8,032 bases of DNA from an uncultured Lachnospiraceae bacterium (GTDB lineage Bacteria > Bacillota > Clostridia > Lachnospirales > Lachnospiraceae): the NCBI GenBank assembly GCA_948468325.1, contig CAOKHR010000103.1:1-8032 (forward strand). Reading direction: 5' to 3'. How positions within the stretch are numbered: the first letter of the stretch is position 1; each line of letters starts with the position of its first letter. Positions 1 through 6,754 of the stretch are shown one piece after another. The notes under the pieces were generated by a model that was not told the origin of the DNA, did not search any database, and saw only the letters and a list, made by a program, of their open reading frames with translations. A program made the position numbers and the translations under genes.

Positions 1-565
1 TTACATCTTCTGCTAGAGACGGCATATACTTGTCCGTGTTAAAATCAGCGTTCGCCGGATAGCCAAGTGCATAGACTGTTTCCAGTACGTCTGCTTCTTT
101 GCTTGACATTAACGGCAATGCTGTCCTGTCTTTTACATTCTGCTCCGCTTTAAGAATCGCGAAATCAGGATAATTATCTGTCGTATACAAAACGCTGCAT
201 TTTACCATATGGTTTTCATTCATGTAATAGTAATTCTCGCCGTTTTCAACGCCAAACGTAACAGCTTCATTATCCAAGAGAATGTATATGTCATCCGAAA
301 TTGTGCCGTCCTCTTTTTCAATTACATGCCTGTTTGTAATAAAAATATCTGTTTCTTTTCCGATTGTGCCGATGCCGAATCCGCTTCCTGTGCTGTAGCC
401 CATGTCCAATGGAATGAAAATACGCACGACACCCCTGTAAGTCTCTTTCATAGATGTTTTTTCTGCTTTTACGGAAAAAGAACATCCGCAAAATACTGCA
501 AACAATATGTAAAATAAAGCTGTTTTCAAAAGAATTTTTTCCAATGTCGCTTTTTTTAGATTCAA
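1..565 (-). CDS. Secreted trypsin-like (HtrA/S1C-type) serine protease, N-terminal part; C-terminus beyond the window
   Basis: An open minus-strand frame runs from a TTG at 565-563 off the left edge, giving 188 residues. Residues 1-34 form a signal peptide: basic start, hydrophobic core LLKTALFYILFAVF, and a V-K-A signal peptidase site before EKT. The mature part shows the hallmarks of chymotrypsin-fold proteases: GSGFGIG at 60-66, then IFITNRHVIE at 74-83 with the presumed catalytic His80, then NYPDFAILKA at 131-140 with the presumed catalytic Asp134, then the LGYPA turn at 167-171. The catalytic Ser (usually GxSGG) would lie beyond the window, so activity cannot be judged. The start is chosen from an AGGGGG ribosome binding site 9 nt upstream; the in-frame ATG at 451 would remove the signal peptide. 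The gene follows a terminator, so it may have its own promoter, though I see no convincing one. Likely extracellular or membrane-associated; substrate unknown. The fold call is confident, the subfamily less so. Confidence 0.86.
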   Translation of the reverse strand, partial: MNLKKATLEKILLKTALFYILFAVFCGCSFSVKAEKTSMKETYRGVVRIFIPLDMGYSTGSGFGIGTIGKETDIFITNRHVIEKEDGTISDDIYILLDNEAVTFGVENGENYYYMNENHMVKCSVLYTTDNYPDFAILKAEQNVKDRTALPLMSSKEADVLETVYALGYPANADFNTDKYMPSLAEDV

Positions 566-572
566 TCCGGTT

Positions 573-583
573 CTCCCCCTCCC
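573..583 (-). promoter_or_regulatory. Ribosome binding site fixing a TTG start for the protease
   Basis: On the minus strand this reads GGGAGGGGGAG. The AGGGGG part ends 9 nt before the TTG at 565-563. It is the only good Shine-Dalgarno match upstream of the signal peptide, and supports TTG initiation over the internal ATG at 451. Confidence 0.7.
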
Positions 584-607
584 GCCAGAATAAAATAACC
601 TCTTGTG

Positions 608-650
608 AAAAAGCAGCAGGTACCACGTTTGAAAGATGTGGCACTGCTGC
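608..650 (-). terminator. Intrinsic terminator after the BspA-like gene
   Basis: On the minus strand the arm GCAGCAG (650-644) pairs with CTGCTGC (619-613). The stem continues through TRCCAC/GTGGYA with one A-C mismatch and a single-base bulge around an 11-nt loop (627-637). It is followed at once by a five-T tract (612-608). The position, about 30 nt past the stop codon at 681 and before the protease start, fits a rho-independent terminator closing the upstream operon. The T tract is short, so read-through into the protease gene is possible. Confidence 0.72.
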
Positions 651-680
651 CTTTCGCAATTCCATTTTTTTTGATCTTTA

Positions 681-1991
681 TTATTTTGTAACTACGCTTT
701 TCTTTTTGGACCAGTTGGAGTAAATTTTTCTGCCATTTACAGTTTTATACGTTCTGATTCTGACGTAATATTTCTTTTTCGCTCTTATGCCGTTTGAAAA
801 ATACATACTGGTATTTTTTCGGCTTACCAAACGGTAATAGCTGTTTTTTAAATTTTTCTTTGATGAATACTGAACCTGATAACCATCAATCCCTGTACGT
901 TTGTACCACTTTAAAACAAATGCTTTTTTCTTTGCCTTTATTGTCCCTTTGATTGAAGTTTTGGGCGGACGGTAGGAGCTGGTATTTCCGTTTCCCGGAC
1001 TAGTCTGCGTGCCCGGATTCGTTTGTGTTCCGGGATTTGTTTGTGTCCCGGAATCCGGTGTTGTTGTTTCTTCACTTGTATATGTTTCCGGATAAGGAAG
1101 TCCTGCAGGAATTATCCCATACATTTTTTCACCAGATACACGAAGTTCATAAGGAAGGTTTGCCGGAACACTGATTGATTCAAGACTATCCATCAAATCC
1201 AACATATTATATACACCAATATCTTCTTCAATACTGTTAAAATTAAAATTTGAAATATTTAATGATTTTATACTTTTGCAATTAGAAAACATACCTTGCA
1301 TATTTATCACGTTAGACGTATCAAAATGAGTCACATCCAAGACTTGTAAATTATGACAGTCAGAAAACATATACGACATATCCACCACGTTAGACGTATC
1401 GAAATGACTTACATCCAGGCTTTGTAAACTATAACATTCAGAAAACATAAAACTCATATTCGATGTATATGATGTATCTATACCACTCAAATTTACACTC
1501 TGCAAATTATAGCAGCAGTCAAACATGAATGTCATATTTGAAATCTTAGCACCGGAAAATCCCTTTAAGTCAGCTGTTTTCAAATTTTCGCAGTCTCGAA
1601 ACATCGAGTATAAATCTAATTCCGCTTTTGGAGATACTTCACCGGAAAAAGATACTGATACCAGATTATTGCAATATCTAAACATTTGATCAAATCCTGA
1701 ATACTCCCAGCCATCATAATCCTCATAAACTGAATCATAAACATTCAGCCCGGTTGTATCTATATCGGCCGTTACAATTGTATTGCGATCCATATCTCCG
1801 TCTCTCCACGGAATCCATCCCCAGTCAAAGTCGGACGTAATTGTCAGAGCTCCTGTAGCTTCGTCAAATGCGCATCCATCCACAATCCAGACTTCTTCGG
1901 CGGACACATCTTCCCGGCATGTAATAATTCCTATGCACATTGCTGCCAGTGCAAAAGTTGTTAAAATAATTTTCTTTAAATATTTTTTCAT
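681..1991 (-). CDS. Secreted BspA-like surface protein with 26-residue repeats and a basic FnIII-like C-terminal domain
   Basis: Predicted 436-residue exported protein, probably acting at the cell surface in adhesion or matrix contact (inferred from the BspA-like/DUF285 family). Residues 1-31 are a signal peptide (KKYLKK start, hydrophobic 8-24, cleavage after DVSA). Residues about 35-100 form an N-terminal cap region. Five 26-residue repeats start with MF at 130, 156, 182, 208 and 234, preceded by a sixth at 103. Each has Cys at the fifth position, LxxxxL in the middle, and a DTSNV-like turn in the best copies. A Thr/Gln/Asn/Pro/Gly linker with TQTNPG repeats (about 312-338) leads to an FnIII-like domain (343-436) with YQVQYS, YYVRIRTYK and a closing YSNWS. 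That domain is extremely basic. There is no LPXTG motif or C-terminal membrane helix. AGGAAG lies just upstream of the ATG. The gene starts 20 nt after the preceding stop, so it is probably cotranscribed with it. Confidence 0.88.
   Translation of the reverse strand: MKKYLKKIILTTFALAAMCIGIITCREDVSAEEVWIVDGCAFDEATGALTITSDFDWGWIPWRDGDMDRNTIVTADIDTTGLNVYDSVYEDYDGWEYSGFDQMFRYCNNLVSVSFSGEVSPKAELDLYSMFRDCENLKTADLKGFSGAKISNMTFMFDCCYNLQSVNLSGIDTSYTSNMSFMFSECYSLQSLDVSHFDTSNVVDMSYMFSDCHNLQVLDVTHFDTSNVINMQGMFSNCKSIKSLNISNFNFNSIEEDIGVYNMLDLMDSLESISVPANLPYELRVSGEKMYGIIPAGLPYPETYTSEETTTPDSGTQTNPGTQTNPGTQTSPGNGNTSSYRPPKTSIKGTIKAKKKAFVLKWYKRTGIDGYQVQYSSKKNLKNSYYRLVSRKNTSMYFSNGIRAKKKYYVRIRTYKTVNGRKIYSNWSKKKSVVTK
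993..1046 (-). repeat. Short tandem repeat encoding the TQTNPG linker
   Basis: Three consecutive 18-nt units encode TQTNPG, TQTNPG and TQTSPG (residues 316-333). The segment is a flexible spacer between the repeat domain and the basic FnIII-like domain. Tandem units of this kind can change copy number by slippage, which would alter linker length without changing frame. Confidence 0.75.
1215..1685 (-). repeat. 78-bp-period repeat array of the BspA-like gene
   Basis: The DNA encodes tandem 26-residue units. The two central copies are clearly alike at nucleotide level: a stretch beginning ACGTTAGACGTATC occurs at 1309 and again exactly 78 nt later at 1387, with similar sequence continuing through AGAAAACATA. 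Outer copies have diverged. The graded similarity suggests growth by recent internal duplication of the central units. Confidence 0.8.
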
Positions 1992-2011
1992 ATTTTCTTC
2001 CTTTCCCTTCT

Positions 2012-2620
2012 TTATTGTACAATAGACTTCACCTTAAAAGCTGTCCATTTCTCACCCTCAAAATAGGTTGACTTCAACACAGTAGAGTTCGTCATATGTT
2101 TTTTATATTTCTTTTGTTCTTTTAAATATTTTTTTTCATTTACTTGCTTATCCTTTATATAATATTTCGTTGGATTGCCAAAATACTCTCCATATGTTTT
2201 TACATCTATTTTTTTCTTGGAAAATGTTATCTGTCCAAATTCGTAGCATCCAACTCCTGTAAATGTTGAATATCTATATTTTGTTTTTGAATTTGGCACT
2301 TTATAAATTCCATCCGGACAAGAACCTATTTTTATTACTTTTCCCTTTTTGTATGTATAAACATCATTCTGGTGTGGGCAGGAACCATAAGGCTGATCAT
2401 TATACAACAATTCCGGAACGCCATCATTATTCATATCATGCACAATAACAGACGCTGTCCATCTGCTTCCTGATTTTTTATATAGATGATTAATCATCTT
2501 CGCATATGCTTTTGCATTGCCATCCGTAATTTTTTTTGCTGCCTGTGCCTGCATTGGCGCAGTGCTTGTCAGTAAACTAAATATTACCAAAACTACTACT
2601 ATTTTTCTTATTATTTTCAA
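2012..2620 (-). CDS. Small secreted lysine-rich protein with a D-x-N-x-D-G calcium-loop-like motif
   Basis: Exported protein of unknown function, 202 residues from the TTG at 2620-2618. From this start the N-terminus is a textbook signal peptide (KIIRK, then VVVLVIFSLLTSTAPM, cleavage after AQA at residue 27). AGGAG lies 6 nt upstream. An ATG at 2647 would add nine charged residues (211 in all) and has no good ribosome binding site, though it overlaps the end of the upstream frame as ATGGTGA and could be translationally coupled. The mature protein has a short helical lead (NAKAYAKMINHLYKK), then HDMNNDGVPELLYND at 61-75. This D-x-N-x-D-G-x-x-E pattern resembles EF-hand/dockerin/FG-GAP-type calcium loops; Asp62, Asp66 and Glu70 are candidate ligands. 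Cys81, Cys101 and Cys125 follow. The C-terminal half is lysine- and tyrosine-rich, with no anchor. Looks AT-richer than the large gene upstream. Function is not assigned. Confidence 0.82.
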   Translation of the reverse strand: MKIIRKIVVVLVIFSLLTSTAPMQAQAAKKITDGNAKAYAKMINHLYKKSGSRWTASVIVHDMNNDGVPELLYNDQPYGSCPHQNDVYTYKKGKVIKIGSCPDGIYKVPNSKTKYRYSTFTGVGCYEFGQITFSKKKIDVKTYGEYFGNPTKYYIKDKQVNEKKYLKEQKKYKKHMTNSTVLKSTYFEGEKWTAFKVKSIVQ

Positions 2621-2626
2621 ACTTTT

Positions 2627-2633
2627 CTCCTTT
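2627..2633 (-). promoter_or_regulatory. Ribosome binding site supporting TTG start at 2620
   Basis: The minus strand reads AAAGGAG here, with the core ending 6 nt before the TTG at 2620-2618. The alternative ATG at 2647 has only AT-rich sequence upstream. The site lies inside the longer frame's first codons, which is why the longer start is doubted. Confidence 0.6.
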
Positions 2634-2640
2634 CTCATTT

Positions 2641-3004
2641 TCACCATTTGGATATTTTTTTACGGTTTGCCGCTGTATTCCTTTTCCACTGAATGGATTT
2701 TATTTTTGCCTTTTTCTTTCCGGCTTCTTTTTTCAAAAGCTGGTTAAACCTGGATTTGGATACCTCTGTTTTATTGGTTCCCCAGTAATAGGTTGTTTTT
2801 TCCTTTTTGTAACTTGGAGTGTAGGGATCCGTATTCCGCGCTTCGCTAATTTTATACACAGTGTTCTTTCCATTTTTAGGAATTTTAAAGTAAAAACGAC
2901 AACCGCCCATTCCATGATGTTCCATAATAACAATTCCGCTTTTCGGATAATACCCTACAATCTCATCTTCAATTCCTGTACAACGGACGCTTTCAAACAG
3001 ATGC
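2641..3004 (-). pseudogene. Probable 5'-truncated remnant of a small secreted protein gene
   Basis: An open frame reaches from the TGA at 2643-2641 back to about 3015, inside the 3' end of the large gene. The protein-like part begins near ESVRCTGIEDEIVGYYP, before the first ATG (2925), and continues through MEHHGMGGCRFYFKI to a lysine-rich tail. It has no signal peptide, no D-x-D-x-D-G loop and no good ribosome binding site. By eye it resembles the second half of the downstream protein: GMGGCRF against GVGCYEF, then TTYYWGTNKTEVSKSRF against TKYYIKDKQVNEKKY, at similar spacing and at the same place relative to the C-terminus. I therefore read it as the surviving 3' half of a tandem paralogue whose 5' half was lost when it was joined to the end of the large gene. 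The alternative is a real 94-residue cytoplasmic protein starting at 2925. Confidence 0.55.
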
Positions 3005-6000
3005 CTACAGCTCCTTCAACACCTCTTCCAACAGCACGTCACGCTTTAATGATGAAGAAAATTCAAACGCATCTTCTCCATCTCCGTTGTCCGCTAATTT
3101 GTTTGTAAATTCGAAAATACAGCTTGTATTATTCTTTCCTGATAAAATTGTTCCAAGCTCTACATCATGGATTAAGTCCACATCATCTTTTAAAAAGATT
3201 TCGAGTTTTCCGAAAAATGCAGATGCGGCGACGGCAAAATCATCATATAAAGGAGTGATTCCGTTTTCCTCCCCATACTCATCTCCGTAATACAGGCTGC
3301 TGTTTGTCAGAGTTCCATTTTGAAATTCATAACCCCAAAATCCGAAAAACACACCCTCAACGCCTGTCAGCGAACCCATATACCGGAATTGATTATCCTG
3401 ATATTTCAAAACCCAGTAGTTCTGCGGCATTTCATCGCGGAAAGCGCTCCATTCCCCGTCTTCCTCACACATAAGACACCATTCTCCATTTATCTGCACT
3501 GCGTTTAAACTGCAGAACATCTCCATATCCTGTGAAGACAGCAGTTCGGTGTCATATGTACTGCGATAGGCTGAAAATACCGTGCTGTCCGCCAGAACAA
3601 CCTTTCCGCCGCTTTCCTCATACATATCCAGATAAATTTTATGGACTTTTCCACTGGTATCAAACGACTTTGTATAACATACCAGCATTTCATCCGCTCC
3701 GTCTGAATCAAAGTCCATAATTTTGGCGCTGATAATTCCGGACGGATCAAACCATGCATCATTTAACGTATACATTGTCCCTCTCTGATTTGCTTTAAAA
3801 GCGTCCTGTTCCTGCAGCAGCTTAAGAAGCATATTTCGGAAACCCTCCTGCTCCATCGTGATATAAAGTTCCTGATTTTCCCCTTCCATGGAAATTTCTT
3901 CTTCATATATGGCAAACCCGTCTTTTAAAAACGATACGACATATTCTCCGTCTTTGATTCCGGAAAATAAAAACCTGCCCTCTGCGTCCGTATGCGTTTC
4001 AACCGTGCGTCCGCTCCGGCCGCCCATTCCGGAACCCGAAACATCTTTTTCCATCAGGCGCACAGTGACGCCCTCTAATGCCTCGTCATTTGTTTTGTCC
4101 GCGTCATTGTCTGCTTTTACCACTTTTCCTTTAACGGAAGCAATTGTGAACTGGCAAAAATCATAGTTCCACTCCTTTTTTGCATCTATTTCCGGACTGA
4201 ATAAATCTGTTTTTGCCGCCAAGTAAAAATATGCTCCCGCTTTAAACCCTGCGCGCATATTTGCCTTGAGGTCTCCGTTTGCTGTGAAAGATATTTTATC
4301 TTTTCCTGCCGCATCGGAATCTGCCGACGATTTCTGGCCGTTTCCAATCTTAATTTCTCCGGATGCTGCTACCTCCGCGTTTTCATAAATTCTGCCTTTA
4401 ACGGAGGCGGGGATAATTCCTGTAAACATCAATCCTATGTCCGCGCCGAATGCAACTTCTTCCAACGCCTCGCCCTCTCCTTTCAGCGAAATGCTCCATT
4501 CCGGCTCTATATCTTTTACGTCTTCGGATTTGGCACATATATCATAGATTTCCAAGCTGCGGTCAAATGGGAGATTTATGCTTTCCTGTCCTTTATTCTC
4601 ATCCAAAGATCCATACGCTCCGACAAATCCTTTCTTCTGCATATTGATTCCGTTTTGATGATAAGCGGAATACTGATAGGTTATCCCCACTTTCGCGCTA
4701 ATCTTTCCCTTAACATCTAAAACGGGAATAATCACGACAACCGCGCTTATTTTATTAAATACGCTGGAATACTGCGTGTTTTTCACACCAACTGTCGTCT
4801 GGATTCCGACCGGTGATATTTGCAGCCCAAACATGCCAAGCACAATCGAATCCGACATATCCACACCCGAAAGCGTCAATCCAAGGAACTGCTTATTATT
4901 CTCAAAATTATTGTTCAATGCTTTGTTTGCATCTTCGACTAAATTGCTTAAATCCATTTTCGAATCTTCATTTTGCGAAGGATCCCAAGTCCAGTCCGCA
5001 TGCATGTCCACATTTGTCGTATACTCATATTTCCCTATAATCTGCTGCGGCAGCAGATCCGGATGGAATATATTAAAATCCGGATGCCATTCAACTCCCG
5101 CTTTTACTTTTAAATTGTTATATTCTATTTTACCTCCGATTTTAATCTGGTCAGTTTTTGTTTTACTGCTGCCGTCCCTGTCATAAAGGACAGCGTCTTT
5201 AAATGTAATTCCGAGATTAAAACCGGAAGAACTGCCGAAGCCTCCTGTGATATTCAGCGCATCTTCCATCATATAGGGAATCATACTTTTCTGGAAGCCT
5301 GCTCCGTTTATTTGCTGTTCTTCTGACTGGTCGCCATATCCTTCCGAAGCGTAAAAGACGCTTGCCCGATTCCCATTGCCGTCTAAAGCCGCGATTTCCA
5401 CATCAATCGGGAACCAGGCAAAAGCAAGCGGATTTTCGGTGTCAGCAATCTCATAGGACAAGCTGACATCGCCATCAAATAAATCCGTAAAATCTGCTGC
5501 CCGAAACGATATAGTTTCATACGCATCCGCCGGATACTTCCCGCTGTCTTCCGGTTCTCCATGAGACATGATTACACCGTTAAAGCCCATATACAGTGAC
5601 TCACACGGCTGCAGCATAATAACGTCCCCCGTTTTGATTTGTCCGCTTTTTACAGACTGTACAAGATCTGAGCTTTCATGAAACAAAATGACAGTCAGGT
5701 CATCCGTTATGTCTTCCGTTCCCATGTCATTGACCCAGTAATCCACAATATCATCTGCAATTTCAATATTTTTTTCTTCCTCAAACAGCACTACATTTTC
5801 AGCCAGCCTGATTTCTTTGTTCAGACGGTTCAATACAATTTCTTTTGCCGCTGTATGCCCGTTGGAGTCCATTGCTGTAACCGTCAGGAAATTTGTTCCG
5901 ATCTGTAATGGAAGGTTTTCTATTTTCCAGTTTTCTGTACCGCCTGCCGTTCCGCTGACAGAAGGCTGTTCCTCCATTGTGTGCCTGAGTGTATAAGATA

Positions 6001-6727
6001 CCTGGACAATAGCTGCCTGATGTCCATTTGCAGTTCCGGCAACTGAAATCTTTTCTTCGATTACGTTATTGCTTTCTTCTTCTGATAATCCGTTTACAAA
6101 TATTTTAGGATTCTGGTATGTATCCTGTGACTTTCCATTGACTGTTACCTGGACTATCTTTTTTACTTTCTTCCTGTCAGTGGCTGTAATTGTAATTTTG
6201 GCTGTTCCCTGCTTTTTTGCCGTCACATTTCCTTTTGCGTCAACCACAGCAATTTCAGGTGCACTGCTTTTATAAGACAATGTTTTCACAGACGATTTTT
6301 TCGGAGAAACAGAGGTTTTTATTTTGATTGTTTCTCCTTCGGTCAGAGTAAATCCAGACGCCCCGATTTTTTTGACAGGCGTACCAATCGTGATTTTGCA
6401 GGATGCTTTTTTCTTTCCTGCCGTGACAGTGATTTTTACTTTTCCCTTTTTCGCTTTGGCTTTTACCACGCCCTTTTGTGTGACCGTAGCAATTTTTTTG
6501 TTGCTGGATGTCCATTTCAGCTTCGCAGACGATTTTGCCTTTGCGGGTGAAACGGATGCTTTTAATTTTAATGTTTCTCCCTTTTTTAAAACATATTGGC
6601 TCTGGTTCAGTGTTATAGATGTAACTGTTGTTTTTTTCGCTGCTGCCTGCACCTGTACCGGTATCAGGTTTGCCAGAATAAGCAGAACCAGTAAAAATAT
6701 CCTGAACTTGTTATATTTCTTTTTCAT
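3005..6727 (-). CDS. Giant secreted multidomain protein with two Big_2 domains, a CarboxypepD_reg-like domain and a calcium-loop-like C-terminus
   Basis: Exported protein of unknown role, about 1240 residues (numbering below from the ATG at 6733, which adds two residues). The ATG at 6727 is preferred because GGGAG lies 9 nt upstream; it is only 3 nt from the ATG at 6733. Domains in order: signal peptide 1-30 (LLVLLILANLIPVQVQA); Big_2 Ig-like domain 34-117 with WTSSNKKIATVTQKG; second Big_2 118-199 with YKSSAPEIAVVDAKG; Ig-like strand-rich segment 209-304 ending in TVTAMDSNGHTA; segment 307-460 of unclear type; a large beta-rich centre about 480-865 that I do not recognise; CarboxypepD_reg/SpaA-like domain 866-957 with LEGVTVRL, HTDAEGRFLFSGIKDGEYVVSF; and a C-terminal region with MDFDSDGADEML at 1006-1017, a D-x-D-x-D-G loop. 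The first 200 residues are strongly basic, the rest mostly acidic. No sortase motif, dockerin or terminal helix is visible. It begins about 27 nt after the FHA gene's stop and is probably cotranscribed with it. Probably a surface or matrix protein. Confidence 0.87.
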   Translation of the reverse strand: MKKKYNKFRIFLLVLLILANLIPVQVQAAAKKTTVTSITLNQSQYVLKKGETLKLKASVSPAKAKSSAKLKWTSSNKKIATVTQKGVVKAKAKKGKVKITVTAGKKKASCKITIGTPVKKIGASGFTLTEGETIKIKTSVSPKKSSVKTLSYKSSAPEIAVVDAKGNVTAKKQGTAKITITATDRKKVKKIVQVTVNGKSQDTYQNPKIFVNGLSEEESNNVIEEKISVAGTANGHQAAIVQVSYTLRHTMEEQPSVSGTAGGTENWKIENLPLQIGTNFLTVTAMDSNGHTAAKEIVLNRLNKEIRLAENVVLFEEEKNIEIADDIVDYWVNDMGTEDITDDLTVILFHESSDLVQSVKSGQIKTGDVIMLQPCESLYMGFNGVIMSHGEPEDSGKYPADAYETISFRAADFTDLFDGDVSLSYEIADTENPLAFAWFPIDVEIAALDGNGNRASVFYASEGYGDQSEEQQINGAGFQKSMIPYMMEDALNITGGFGSSSGFNLGITFKDAVLYDRDGSSKTKTDQIKIGGKIEYNNLKVKAGVEWHPDFNIFHPDLLPQQIIGKYEYTTNVDMHADWTWDPSQNEDSKMDLSNLVEDANKALNNNFENNKQFLGLTLSGVDMSDSIVLGMFGLQISPVGIQTTVGVKNTQYSSVFNKISAVVVIIPVLDVKGKISAKVGITYQYSAYHQNGINMQKKGFVGAYGSLDENKGQESINLPFDRSLEIYDICAKSEDVKDIEPEWSISLKGEGEALEEVAFGADIGLMFTGIIPASVKGRIYENAEVAASGEIKIGNGQKSSADSDAAGKDKISFTANGDLKANMRAGFKAGAYFYLAAKTDLFSPEIDAKKEWNYDFCQFTIASVKGKVVKADNDADKTNDEALEGVTVRLMEKDVSGSGMGGRSGRTVETHTDAEGRFLFSGIKDGEYVVSFLKDGFAIYEEEISMEGENQELYITMEQEGFRNMLLKLLQEQDAFKANQRGTMYTLNDAWFDPSGIISAKIMDFDSDGADEMLVCYTKSFDTSGKVHKIYLDMYEESGGKVVLADSTVFSAYRSTYDTELLSSQDMEMFCSLNAVQINGEWCLMCEEDGEWSAFRDEMPQNYWVLKYQDNQFRYMGSLTGVEGVFFGFWGYEFQNGTLTNSSLYYGDEYGEENGITPLYDDFAVAASAFFGKLEIFLKDDVDLIHDVELGTILSGKNNTSCIFEFTNKLADNGDGEDAFEFSSSLKRDVLLEEVLKEL

Positions 6728-6736
6728 ATACATCTA

Positions 6737-6741
6737 CTCCC
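6737..6741 (-). promoter_or_regulatory. Ribosome binding site favouring the ATG at 6727
   Basis: GGGAG on the minus strand is 9 nt from the ATG at 6727 but only 3 nt from the ATG at 6733, so initiation at the downstream ATG (protein MKKKYNK) is more likely. Confidence 0.55.
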
Positions 6742-6754
6742 ATAATAACCATCT

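Noticed and set aside
209..517. Plus-strand frame of 102 residues
   Set aside because: It is exactly antisense and codon-aligned to the protease frame, which has a signal peptide and catalytic motifs. The plus-strand product has no recognisable domain and no good ribosome binding site.
565..591. Lipoprotein reading of the protease N-terminus (Cys26/Cys28 as lipobox)
   Set aside because: The context FAVFCGC does not match L-[AS]-[GA]-C, while V-K-A before EKT is a good signal peptidase I site.
566..612. Promoter for the protease
   Set aside because: AT-rich stretches such as TTATTTTATTCT are present, but no -35/-10 pair with acceptable spacing could be supported.
318..665. Minus-strand frame of 115 residues starting at 665
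   Set aside because: It overlaps the protease in another frame, runs through the terminator hairpin, and its product is Arg/His-rich without domain features.
993..1685. CRISPR array or intergenic repeat explanation for the 18-bp and 78-bp periodic sequence
   Set aside because: Both periods are multiples of three inside one open frame and translate to regular protein repeats; there are no constant repeats with unique spacers.
2733..2933. Second minus-strand frame of 66 residues over the remnant
   Set aside because: It overlaps the frame that resembles the downstream protein; its product lacks any signal peptide, domain or resemblance to the neighbours.
4776..5186. Plus-strand frame of 136 residues
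   Set aside because: It is antisense to the middle of the giant gene, whose frame is continuous from signal peptide to stop; no domain or start signal supports it.
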